From DATBGZ01 sp036557785 (lineage in GTDB: Bacteria > Actinomycetota > Actinomycetes > Mycobacteriales > Micromonosporaceae): a stretch of DNA of 64,000 nucleotides. The notes below the pieces were generated by a model. It saw only the letters and a program-made list of their open reading frames with translations. It was not told the DNA's origin and did not search any database. The stretch spans positions 1 to 64,000 of the forward strand of contig DATBGZ010000026.1 of assembly GCA_036557785.1 (NCBI GenBank), in the 5' to 3' direction. Of the stretch, positions 17,854-25,637 are shown piece by piece. The position numbers were made by a program, and so were the translations under genes. How positions within the stretch are numbered: the stretch's first letter is position 1; each line of letters starts with the position of its first letter.

Positions 17854-18354
17854 CGACTGCTTGGTGAGGCCGCACACCCGCCAGCCGTCCTCATCGACCA
17901 GCTGAAGGGTCCACATCTGTGCATCCTGGTCCACGCCGCCCGCGACCGGGACCCGAAACACGACACGCACAGTGACGGTGGCCGCATCACCGGTGGTGGT
18001 CGCGACGGTGTCGCCCCAGGTCACCACCACTCCCACTCCGGGGATTCCCGTTGTGGCGATGGCCTCGTTCGCGGACCAGGACTGACAGATGAATAGGCGC
18101 AGCCGCGTCGGATCCTTGCGCACAAGGGCGGCGTCGAGAAACTGACGACTGGCGACCTCGGGCGTGCTGCGGTCGATCGCGGTCGACTTGTCGTAGAAAT
18201 AGAAGAGCGTGCCGCCCGCTGCCACCCCGAGCGCGATCACGAACGCCGCAGCGATCAACAGCACGTTGCGCAACCGGTGCGACCCTCGCGCGGTCACCGC
18301 CGGGGGGGCCGCCGACATGGGCGCCGGACCCGCTGGCGGCTCATCACTCGTCAC
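17839..18354 (-). CDS. single-pass membrane protein with NTF2-like extracellular domain (copy 1)
   Basis: 171 residues: a Pro/Ala-rich cytosolic start, one membrane helix (about 34-56), then an NTF2-like domain of about 110 residues with two widely spaced cysteines, FICQSW and GWRVCG. The same plan recurs at 23683-24138 and 53862-54548. GTG 18354 lies seven bases after TAACCT, a leaderless arrangement. An ATG at 18318 is an alternative start. The function is unknown; in actinobacteria such proteins are often next to secretion or kinase genes. Confidence 0.65.
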   Translation of the reverse strand: MTSDEPPAGPAPMSAAPPAVTARGSHRLRNVLLIAAAFVIALGVAAGGTLFYFYDKSTAIDRSTPEVASRQFLDAALVRKDPTRLRLFICQSWSANEAIATTGIPGVGVVVTWGDTVATTTGDAATVTVRVVFRVPVAGGVDQDAQMWTLQLVDEDGWRVCGLTKQSSLNP

Positions 18355-18492
18355 GCGACTGAGGTTATCGGCCTGGTCAATCTCCCGGACACCGACGACC
18401 GGCCTGAAACGACCGCGACCCGCCGACCGCGAGACCGGGTCGGTGCCACGCAAGGACATGGGCGCCGCCGCGAGTCGGGCACAACGCTTGAC

Positions 18493-19035
18493 GTGGCTCG
18501 GTGGTATGCACAGACTCGTCCGGTGGCCGTCGACCAAGCACGCCCGTCGAGCAGCCGTACGTCCTTCTCGAGGCTGGGCGCGACGATCGGATTCGTCATC
18601 GCGGTAGCCGGGCTGGTGCTCGGGTACCTCCAATTGGCGAGTGATCGCGGTTGGCTCCCGTTCGCGGCAGCGCCAGCACCGTTCGCCAAAGGCGAGGTGA
18701 CGGTCGTATGCGACAAGCCGCCGGCGAGCGCGCGCCGCGGCGCGGTCATCGAGATCACCTACCACTACACGACCACACGCGCGGGCACGGTCGGCGTGGG
18801 CGCCGGCTTCTACGCCGGTGGCGCTGTGGACGTATCGACCCGCTCTGGCGGCTCCGACGCGCTGGTCCTGCCCGTTGGAACGACGAGCCGTACGCAATCG
18901 GTGGAGCTGCCGGCCAACCTGAGGCCGGGCGTCTACGACCTGCACGCCCAGCTGTGGCCGCCGGGCCGGGTGGGCGAGGAGGGCGCGGAGACGATCGCCG
19001 AGGCGACCTGCGGCTCCATCGACGTCAACGGATGA
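18493..19035 (+). CDS. membrane-anchored protein with beta-rich extracellular domain, function unknown
   Basis: 180 residues from the GTG at 18493, though the start is uncertain (other GTGs at 18439 and 18523). One membrane helix (about 30-50, IGFVIAVAGLVLGYLQ) is followed by a domain of about 120 residues with alternating hydrophobic pattern and two cysteines (VVCDKP near its start, ATCGSI near its end), probably disulfide-linked. I do not recognise the family; an immunoglobulin-like beta sandwich would fit the pattern. The gene is divergent from, and close to, the NTF2-like gene on its left. Confidence 0.5.
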   Translation: MARWYAQTRPVAVDQARPSSSRTSFSRLGATIGFVIAVAGLVLGYLQLASDRGWLPFAAAPAPFAKGEVTVVCDKPPASARRGAVIEITYHYTTTRAGTVGVGAGFYAGGAVDVSTRSGGSDALVLPVGTTSRTQSVELPANLRPGVYDLHAQLWPPGRVGEEGAETIAEATCGSIDVNG

Positions 19036-19253
19036 GCCCACGTACGGTCCTGCTGGAGGGAGAGCGTGCCGCCTGGCTGGCTTCGGGCAGACCGTAAGTA
19101 CCGCCGCCGGTCCGCGCTGCGGTCGGATCCCCAGCGCCGCGAGGCTCCCATGCCCACGGGACCGGGTGACGGCTCGTCTTTCCGGTCCGCAGCCGATCAC
19201 GCCGCCCTAGGCTGGGCCCCGAAGAGGGCCACGGTGGCGGAGCTGCTCGGATC

Positions 19254-20702
19254 GTGGGGGCGCGTGTGGTGGACGCTGCCGGCGGCGCACGACGAGAGAG
19301 GCGGGACACCGGGCTGCTGCGCGCCTTCGGGGCGATCGCGGTCGTGCTCATCGGTGTCTACCCGGTGCTGCCCGAGCTGTGGCGCGGCATCGTCCAGCTC
19401 GCGCTGGCCATCGGTGCCGCGGGATGTGTGACGTTCGGCCGTCGCCGGGTGGAACGGCGACAGCGCCGGCCGTGGACGCTGCTCGTATGTGCCCTGGTTC
19501 TCTTCGTTGGTGTCAATGTCCTGATGCTGTTTCCCGAGGGGCACGACGCCAGCCTTCTCGTCGACGCCGTCGGCAACGGCCTGGTGCTGGCCGCCGCGCT
19601 CTCTGTGGTCGTCCGGCGCGGAGTCAGCGACCTCGGCGGCATCATCGACGCCGCGGTGATCGCCTTCGCCGCGGGCAGCGTGCTGTGGGGCGTCCTGCCC
19701 CATCGGGTCAGCACCGACACCGGGTTCCCCGCACAGGTGGACCTGTTCGTGGTCGTGTTCGCGCTCACCGGTGTCCTCGGCGCCCTCATGCGGCTGGTGC
19801 GCGACGCCGACGGGCACGTGCCGGCCCTGATCTGGCTGCTCGTCTCGATCGCGCTGGCGATCGCCGGCAACGTCCTGGGGGCCGTCGGGGGAACTCCGCC
19901 CGCGGCCACGATCTCGCAGATGCTGTTCATGGGCGCCTTCACCGCGGTCGGGCTCTTCGGGCTCGACCCGGCCGGGCCCGGCCTCGCCAGTGCTCAGCAG
20001 GCCAGCCAGCCCGAGCGCCTGTCTCCCGCGCGATTAGCGTTCCTCGGCGTCGCGCTCGCCGTGATCCCCGGCGTCATCGGCATTCGCGAGCTGATGCATG
20101 GTCGCACCTCGGGGCTGCTGCTGTTGGTGCAGGGCGTGCTGATCTCCGCGCTCGTGATGGTCCGGATCGGCCTGCTCGCGACGCAACGGGCCCAGGCGGA
20201 GCGGGCCCTGGCCCACGAGGCGACCCACGACCCCCTCACGCACCTGGCCAACCGCAGGGAGTTCGTCGATCGCCTGCGGGCGGAGGTCGCCCTCGGCACC
20301 CCGTGCGTGCTGCTCTTCTGCGACCTCGATGACTTCAAGGGCATCAATGACCGGTACGGCCACGACGCAGGCGACCGGCTGCTGGTCGAGGTAGCGCGCA
20401 GGCTGGACGGGTGTGTCGGGCGTCGCCACGTGGTGAGCCGGTTTGGCGGGGATGAGTTCGTGATCCTGCTCGTCGGGGCGAGCATGGCCGACGCCGAGGT
20501 GATCCGCTCGTGTGTCGTGACCGAGCTGACGCGCGCGTACGACCAGGTCGACGGGGCTACCGTCGGGGTCAGCATCGGCGTCATGTCCGCGGAGAGCGGG
20601 CGGGACCCGGACCAGCTCATCCGCTCGGCCGACCATGCCATGTACCGGGAGAAGGCGGCGCGCCGAAGCCAGGTCAGGTGGCGAACCGATGACGTGGACT
20701 GA
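19254..20702 (+). CDS. membrane-bound diguanylate cyclase (GGDEF)
   Basis: 482 residues. Eight or nine hydrophobic helices fill residues about 20-300, and a GGDEF domain follows (about 325-478). The active-site motif GGDEF is intact at 398-402, and DLDDFKGINDRYGHDAGD supplies the metal- and substrate-binding residues, so synthesis of cyclic di-GMP from two GTP is expected. No RxxD inhibitory site stands five residues before GGDEF, so the usual product inhibition may be absent. No EAL domain is attached. Start GTG 19254 is provisional; GTG 19266 has a better GGGGG spacing. Confidence 0.85.
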   Translation: MGARVVDAAGGARRERRDTGLLRAFGAIAVVLIGVYPVLPELWRGIVQLALAIGAAGCVTFGRRRVERRQRRPWTLLVCALVLFVGVNVLMLFPEGHDASLLVDAVGNGLVLAAALSVVVRRGVSDLGGIIDAAVIAFAAGSVLWGVLPHRVSTDTGFPAQVDLFVVVFALTGVLGALMRLVRDADGHVPALIWLLVSIALAIAGNVLGAVGGTPPAATISQMLFMGAFTAVGLFGLDPAGPGLASAQQASQPERLSPARLAFLGVALAVIPGVIGIRELMHGRTSGLLLLVQGVLISALVMVRIGLLATQRAQAERALAHEATHDPLTHLANRREFVDRLRAEVALGTPCVLLFCDLDDFKGINDRYGHDAGDRLLVEVARRLDGCVGRRHVVSRFGGDEFVILLVGASMADAEVIRSCVVTELTRAYDQVDGATVGVSIGVMSAESGRDPDQLIRSADHAMYREKAARRSQVRWRTDDVD

Positions 20703-20752
20703 TCGGTTTGACCACCAAGCGATGGCAATAGTTCATTGCGCGATCCGGCGAC

Positions 20753-20995
20753 GTGTCGTTGGCTCGGATTGTGCTGACGCGCCTGATGACTCTGCTCATC
20801 CTCGCCTGCGCGGTGGTCGTCCTCCCGCAGCAACCCGCGGCGCCCGGCTGGTTGCAGATCGTGCTCGTGCTGCCCTGTGGCATCGCCGGGTGGTTGCTGC
20901 TGCGCCCGTACCGTCGGATGGCCCTCTACCAGCCAAGCACACTGGACCGCCGCCCACCCCCAACCGACCGGATCGAGGCCCGCCGCGACGAGTAG
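20753..20995 (+). CDS. miniature, internally deleted paralogue of the VirB6-like protein
   Basis: 80 residues from GTG 20753. The N-terminal part (LTRLMTLLILACAVVVLPQQPA) matches residues about 6-27 of the 639-residue VirB6-like protein encoded at 13722, and the next part (PGWLQIVLVLPCGIAGWLL and on to RPYRR) matches its residues about 470-496. About 440 residues in between are missing, yet the frame is intact across the join. The product would be a two-helix membrane protein with a short basic tail. The DNA is also visibly similar in both parts. It may be a deletion relic or a working small subunit. Confidence 0.6.
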   Translation: MSLARIVLTRLMTLLILACAVVVLPQQPAAPGWLQIVLVLPCGIAGWLLLRPYRRMALYQPSTLDRRPPPTDRIEARRDE

Positions 20996-21048
20996 CGACC
21001 ACGCCTCAGTCGGCCGCCTGACACCATCGCATCCGCCGGCCGCATGGC

Positions 21049-22146
21049 TCACCGGCGCCGGAGCGCGAGCACCAGGCCGACCACGATGAGGATGGCGACC
21101 CCCACGATCGCTGCGCCAGCGCCGACGACCAGCGGGGTCGAGGAACCATCGCCGCCGCCGGACGCGTCGGTCGGGCTCGCCACCGGTGTTGTCGGCGGAT
21201 GCAGCGGCGGGACGTCGGCGGTCAATGCGGCAACCGGATCCACGATGCCGTACCCGTACTCGTCGTCGCGCCCCGGCGCGCCCCGGTCGTCGGCCGTCGC
21301 TGTCATCCGGTGGATGACCTCTTCGGCCGACAGGTCGGGGAACTTCGAGCGCACCAGTGCCGCCACCCCCGCAATGATCGCCGTCGCATCACTGGTGCCC
21401 GTACCAGTTCCGTAACCGCTAGGAACCACACTGCGTGAACGCGTTGTCATGATATCGACGGCCGGCGCTGCGAGCACCGCAGCGGGACTGACGATGGATA
21501 TACGAGCGTGTTCGCCGTTTCGATCCGTGCCAACGCCGCCGACAACGCCGGGGTATAAGGCTGGGTAGCCGGGCTTGTCCGGGACATTGCCGACGGCCGC
21601 CACCACAACGACATCCCTGGCAATAGCGCGCTCGATCGCAGCTCGGAGCCTTGAGTCAGGATCCGGGTAGGACAGGGCAAGGCACAGCACCGTCACCCCA
21701 TGGTCAACCGCCCAGTCCACGGCCTCGTCGGCGCCGAGCGCCGTGCTGCTGTATGTGGAGTGACGCACAGGCAGGACCTTCGCACCCGGCGCAACACCGA
21801 TTGCGCGACCATTGGCCACGATCAGACCGGCCATCGCCGTGCCGTGTCCGTCGCGATCGGTGAGACCATCTGAGAGGTGCTCCACGCTGAAGTCAGCGCC
21901 CCGCAGCAGTTGGCCAGCCAGGTCAGGATGCCCTCCGTCCACTCCTGTGTCGACGACTCCCACGATGACACCCTTGCCAGTGCTGATCTCGTGGGCTCGG
22001 TCAAGGTGAAGGAAGTCCAGGTGCCACTGCTGACCGCGAATGTCGTCGCCCGCTGACAGCCCCACACCCGAAGCGAGCACGAGGGACGCGACGGCGGCCG
22101 CCAGCCGTTGTACTACGACCATAACTGGACCGACGAGCGGCGTCAC
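21049..22146 (-). CDS. mycosin-like subtilase of type VII secretion
   Basis: 365 residues: a signal peptide (about 1-31), an S8 protease domain and a C-terminal membrane helix (about 336-360) ending in RRR, so it is anchored outside the cytoplasmic membrane. The catalytic residues are D66 (VVDTGVDGGHPDL), H101 (DGHGTAMAG) and S252 (GTSDATA), with oxyanion N187 (AAVGN). This domain order is that of MycP mycosins, which belong to ESX systems. GTG 22146 overlaps the stop of the upstream helical protein (GTGA), so the two are co-translated. Codon use looks less GC-biased here than in the flanking genes. Confidence 0.85.
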   Translation of the reverse strand: MTPLVGPVMVVVQRLAAAVASLVLASGVGLSAGDDIRGQQWHLDFLHLDRAHEISTGKGVIVGVVDTGVDGGHPDLAGQLLRGADFSVEHLSDGLTDRDGHGTAMAGLIVANGRAIGVAPGAKVLPVRHSTYSSTALGADEAVDWAVDHGVTVLCLALSYPDPDSRLRAAIERAIARDVVVVAAVGNVPDKPGYPALYPGVVGGVGTDRNGEHARISIVSPAAVLAAPAVDIMTTRSRSVVPSGYGTGTGTSDATAIIAGVAALVRSKFPDLSAEEVIHRMTATADDRGAPGRDDEYGYGIVDPVAALTADVPPLHPPTTPVASPTDASGGGDGSSTPLVVGAGAAIVGVAILIVVGLVLALRRR

Positions 22147-23315
22147 CGATCGATCCCGATCACGCCCGGACCGGGGTAGTGCACCTGCGGCTCTTCGGGT
22201 GGGACGATCACCGCTGGCGGACCCTCGGTCGTCTCGAACACGCTCGGCAACCCGCGTCGTCGCCGTGGCGACCCATTGCCGGCCTTGGCGTCCGCGGCGC
22301 CAGGTTGGCCAGCGACAGGCGGAACCATCGGTGCGATCGCAGACCCGCTCGTCCGTGCCGCCACACCGGCACCGGCAGATGTGGCCGGCAAGATGCCTGG
22401 TGCCGGAACCGCCGCAATTACGCCCGGCACCAAAGGAGCACCAGCGGCGTTACCCGTGCCGGGTGCTCCGATTTGACCGCCCGGCGCTAGTACCGAGCCG
22501 GCAGGAGTGTCCACAAACGAACCGCTCGGCCATGTTCCACCAACGTTCCTAACCGGCGCCGAGCCGGGCCCCGGAAACTCTCCATCAAGCTGGGTCGCAC
22601 CGGAGCCCGGGAAGCCTATTTCGCCCCCGCCCGGAGACGCCATCCCACCCCAGCCCGTGGGAGCAAGAGCATCGCTGCCACGCAAGAGACTATTGCCTTC
22701 CGTGCCGACCCGCCCTGGCTCGGTCGGTGGGTCTTCCCAATGCCCGCCTACCTGCAAGTCGAACGGCTTTTCGGGGCGGATGAAGGCTGTGTCGCGGACG
22801 ATGACGTTCTCCAGGTTGGCCATGATCTGCTGGGCCTGGCCGTCCAGACCGTTGCGCCACCACGTCGTGCTCTCGCCCCCGTGGCGAGCCGCGTAGAGCT
22901 GGTTCGCCTCCTCCACGCCGTTGCGCGCCTCGATCTCCCGGAGCTCGTTCGCCTCGGATACGAGGCTGTGCACGTGGTCCCGGGCGGCCGCGATCGCCGT
23001 CGTGATGGAGTCCACGATCGGTCCGTTCCGCAGTGCCGTGTACGCGGTGGAGCGCATCGCAGCGACCAACTGGGAGCCCATCTCCTGGAAGGCGACGGCG
23101 GCGGGCTGCGGTGGCGGCCACGCCTGAGCCAGCTTGCTCAGCGCGAGCTCGATCTGGTCCGCCTCTTCCTCGCATACGGTGCGCATCCGCGACCACATCG
23201 CCGTTGCGATCTCGCCGTTCGCGCGCGACTCCGGTGCCAGCATCGCCCAGATGCTCCAGATCGAGTGCTGCCCCCAGTCCGTCGAGTCTGCCATCGACGA
23301 CCGATGTGTGCCCAT
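22143..23315 (-). CDS. PPE/WXG-like helical protein with Gly/Pro-rich tail, probable type VII substrate
   Basis: 390 residues. Residues about 10-190 are predicted helical, with tryptophans near the start (DWGQHSIWSIWAML), a QAWPPPQP turn and two long helices, which recalls PPE and large WXG100-type proteins. From about 200 on it is Gly/Pro/Ala-rich and probably disordered. There is no signal peptide. ATG 23315 has GGGGAGG ten bases upstream. It overlaps the mycosin gene, which supports a type VII link. No clear YxxxD/E motif is visible after the helices, so export by that route is inference. Confidence 0.65.
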   Translation of the reverse strand: MGTHRSSMADSTDWGQHSIWSIWAMLAPESRANGEIATAMWSRMRTVCEEEADQIELALSKLAQAWPPPQPAAVAFQEMGSQLVAAMRSTAYTALRNGPIVDSITTAIAAARDHVHSLVSEANELREIEARNGVEEANQLYAARHGGESTTWWRNGLDGQAQQIMANLENVIVRDTAFIRPEKPFDLQVGGHWEDPPTEPGRVGTEGNSLLRGSDALAPTGWGGMASPGGGEIGFPGSGATQLDGEFPGPGSAPVRNVGGTWPSGSFVDTPAGSVLAPGGQIGAPGTGNAAGAPLVPGVIAAVPAPGILPATSAGAGVAARTSGSAIAPMVPPVAGQPGAADAKAGNGSPRRRRGLPSVFETTEGPPAVIVPPEEPQVHYPGPGVIGIDR

Positions 23316-23488
23316 CGCGTTGCGACCTCCCCGAAACAACCGGCCGGGCTGGCCCACACGCTATCGGAGCACGCCCATCCCTCGCTACGCCCAAACTCGA
23401 TCCTGTGGATAAGTGGCCGGGGTAGCGGAACGTCCGTGCCTGCCGGTAGCCTGCCTGGCGAGCGCCATCGACACGGGGGAGCGTGTAC

Positions 23489-23677
23489 ATGGGTGAGCAG
23501 AACGAACTGGGGACAACGACCACGACCATCGTGGCGTCGGAGCGACGACGAGCGGCGATGCACCGCCTGCTGCGCGAAGCGGCCCGGGACACGCCGAGGG
23601 TCACCACGGACGGGCCGGCGGCGACCGGTCAACCGAGCGTCGCGATGCCACAGAGCGAGGCAGCGGCCTGTCCGTAG
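23489..23677 (+). CDS. small protein of unknown function
   Basis: 62 residues, threonine- and alanine-rich, with one short basic helix (SERRRAAMHRLLREA). ATG 23489 has GGGGGAG at 23475-23481, a strong ribosome-binding site, and TAGCCT about 40 bases upstream could be a -10. It is divergent from the PPE-like gene, and its end almost touches the convergent NTF2-like gene. The translation signals make it more credible than most short frames here, but no family is recognisable. Confidence 0.45.
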   Translation: MGEQNELGTTTTTIVASERRRAAMHRLLREAARDTPRVTTDGPAATGQPSVAMPQSEAAACP

Positions 23678-23682
23678 GAGAT

Positions 23683-24138
23683 TCAGCCGGCCACGGGGTG
23701 GGCCCCGCAGACCTTCCAGTCGTTCTGGTCGATGAGGCTGAACCGCCACGGGTGGAAGTCACTGGGGTCGACGTCCTGGAAGGGCGTCAGGGTGATCGTC
23801 GCGACCACGATGGCGTGGTCGTTGTCGGTGCTCACGAGGTTGATGTCCTGCCAGCCGACCCGCGCCCCGTTGGGGATCTGGTCGGTGGTCTGTTTGACCG
23901 CGTCCTGCGGCGCCCAGCCGTCGCAGACGAGTCCGGCGAGCTTCTGCTGGTCCGGCTTCGGCGCGAAGACCTCGGTGAGAAACCCGGCGACCGTCGCCTC
24001 CGGGGTGCGGGTGCTGGAGGTGTGCCGCAGCTCGCGGTAGTAGTACGTTCCGCCGGCAATGGCCGCCGCGAGCAGGCCGAGGATGGCGAATACCAGCGGG
24101 GTGCGGCTGTGACTGGGCTTCGTTGCGGTCTGCTTCAC
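23683..24138 (-). CDS. single-pass membrane protein with NTF2-like domain (copy 2)
   Basis: 151 residues: a short basic N-terminus, a membrane helix (about 14-33) and an NTF2-like domain containing two cysteines in LVCDGW and DWKVCG, positioned as in the proteins at 17839-18354 and 53862-54548. GTG 24138 is eight bases after TACCGT, so it is probably leaderless. It lies between the type VII-like gene pair and two unknown soluble proteins. The function is unknown. Confidence 0.65.
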   Translation of the reverse strand: MKQTATKPSHSRTPLVFAILGLLAAAIAGGTYYYRELRHTSSTRTPEATVAGFLTEVFAPKPDQQKLAGLVCDGWAPQDAVKQTTDQIPNGARVGWQDINLVSTDNDHAIVVATITLTPFQDVDPSDFHPWRFSLIDQNDWKVCGAHPVAG

Positions 24139-24197
24139 GCCCGCCAACGGTAGCCGCAGCGTGCGAAGCCGATCATCAGCCGAGCGGCCAGAGCCGG

Positions 24198-25547
24198 CTA
24201 CGCGGCGAAGACCGTGGCCTGGGCGACGTAGGTCTCGACGATCTCGTCGACGGCCCGGGCCAGCGAGTCGCGGGTCAGCAGGGGAGTTCCGCCCTGACGG
24301 GCGGACCACGCCGACCAGACGCGCAGCACCGCCCCGATCACCTCCGGCGCGGGGGCGCCGGGGTGGTCCCGGATGGCGGCCGGCAGCCAGTCGTAGAGGA
24401 ACGCCTCGGCGCGGCCCGGGCTGACCCGCAGCAGATCACGCGGGTCGATCCGTACTGCGAAGTCCAGCAGCCGGGCGGCGACCCAGGAGACCGCCGAGGG
24501 GGCCACCGACGGTAGCGACGAGGACAGCTCCAGCGTCTGGCAGAACTCGGCCACGATCGCGTCACGCTGCAGGGGCGACGCCTCCGGGCCGTTGGACACC
24601 GCCAGCGGAGACGAGGGCAGCGACCGCACCCGGGCCAGCGCGAGCGCCCGCAGCGACGCGAATCCGGGCGCCACCGGCGTCGACGGCGCTAGATCGGTGT
24701 GTGCGAATGCCTGCTCCAGCACCGCACCGGCCCACCCCGGCTCGACCCGCCGGAACTCGTCGCTCGCATGCTCGGCGCCGAGCCTCAGCTCCAGCTCGGC
24801 GGAGTCGACGTCATCGACCAGCGTGACATCCACCGCTGCCCCTTGGGCAACCCGGTCCACGTGCACCGCGACGCCGTGCCGCGTCGTGGAGCGCACCGAA
24901 CCGTACGCGAACTCCACCAGGACGGTCGCGTAGTCGCCGAACTCGTCCTCGGCGACCCAGCACCGCCCGACCGTCACCTCACCCACGGCTGGCGCCCAAC
25001 CCGAGGGCGGTACCGTCCGTACGGTCAACGCCTCACCGGCCGCCTCGCGCACCTCCCGTACGGTTCCCAGCGCCGCGAGTACGCGCAGCAGGTTCGCGGC
25101 CGCGAGCAGGCCACCCTGCTGCCGGGCGTACTCGATGAGCCCGCTCGCGAAGACCTCCTCGGCCGAGCCGTCGCGCTGGGGATCGCTCGACCAGATCACA
25201 CCGAGCACCCGGCTCACCGCGAGCTCGGCCTGCAACTGGTCGCCGCCGAGCATCACCGAGGTCAATGCCTGCACGATCTGCCGGTAGAACCGCCGTTCCG
25301 GGCGAAGCTCGATATCGAACAGGGCGTCCTGGACGGCCTGCGGCGCGCCGTGGCGACCCCGGAACACCCCGACATGCCACCGGGGCATGTGCGAACGGGT
25401 GAGCAGGGACCGCGCGACCACGCCGCGAGGGTAAGCCCCAGCGGCGCCCCAACCGAGCAGGACGCGCCGCACCGCCTCGAAGGTCGCGACCTGCTCCGCG
25501 GGGCGCTTCGCGAATGCCTCAAACCAGGCGTCGGGTACGGCGGACAT
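24198..25547 (-). CDS. large soluble protein of unknown function (first of a pair)
   Basis: 449 residues, no signal peptide or membrane helix, mostly helical with a beta-rich middle (about 185-265). I do not recognise the family. ATG 25547 is chosen; GTG 25568 is in frame seven codons upstream, and GGTGAGG lies between the two, so either may be used. It follows, after about 90 bases and on the same strand, another large unknown soluble protein, and the two probably form one transcription unit. Sustained high GC at third positions and lack of stops support a real gene. Confidence 0.6.
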   Translation of the reverse strand: MSAVPDAWFEAFAKRPAEQVATFEAVRRVLLGWGAAGAYPRGVVARSLLTRSHMPRWHVGVFRGRHGAPQAVQDALFDIELRPERRFYRQIVQALTSVMLGGDQLQAELAVSRVLGVIWSSDPQRDGSAEEVFASGLIEYARQQGGLLAAANLLRVLAALGTVREVREAAGEALTVRTVPPSGWAPAVGEVTVGRCWVAEDEFGDYATVLVEFAYGSVRSTTRHGVAVHVDRVAQGAAVDVTLVDDVDSAELELRLGAEHASDEFRRVEPGWAGAVLEQAFAHTDLAPSTPVAPGFASLRALALARVRSLPSSPLAVSNGPEASPLQRDAIVAEFCQTLELSSSLPSVAPSAVSWVAARLLDFAVRIDPRDLLRVSPGRAEAFLYDWLPAAIRDHPGAPAPEVIGAVLRVWSAWSARQGGTPLLTRDSLARAVDEIVETYVAQATVFAA

Positions 25548-25637
25548 ACGCGGCCGAACCAGCCTCACCCCACGTCCAAAGAGCCGGACCTCACACCGTG
25601 GCGGACGCCCCGTCCGCCATCTGCGCCGACCGGTCGG

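Noticed and set aside
19066..19431. Plus-strand frame starting at GTG with a strong GGAGGGAGAG site
   Set aside because: The signal is striking, but the frame runs 178 bases into the GGDEF gene and its translation becomes shadow-like; at most a short leader peptide, not supportable as a gene.
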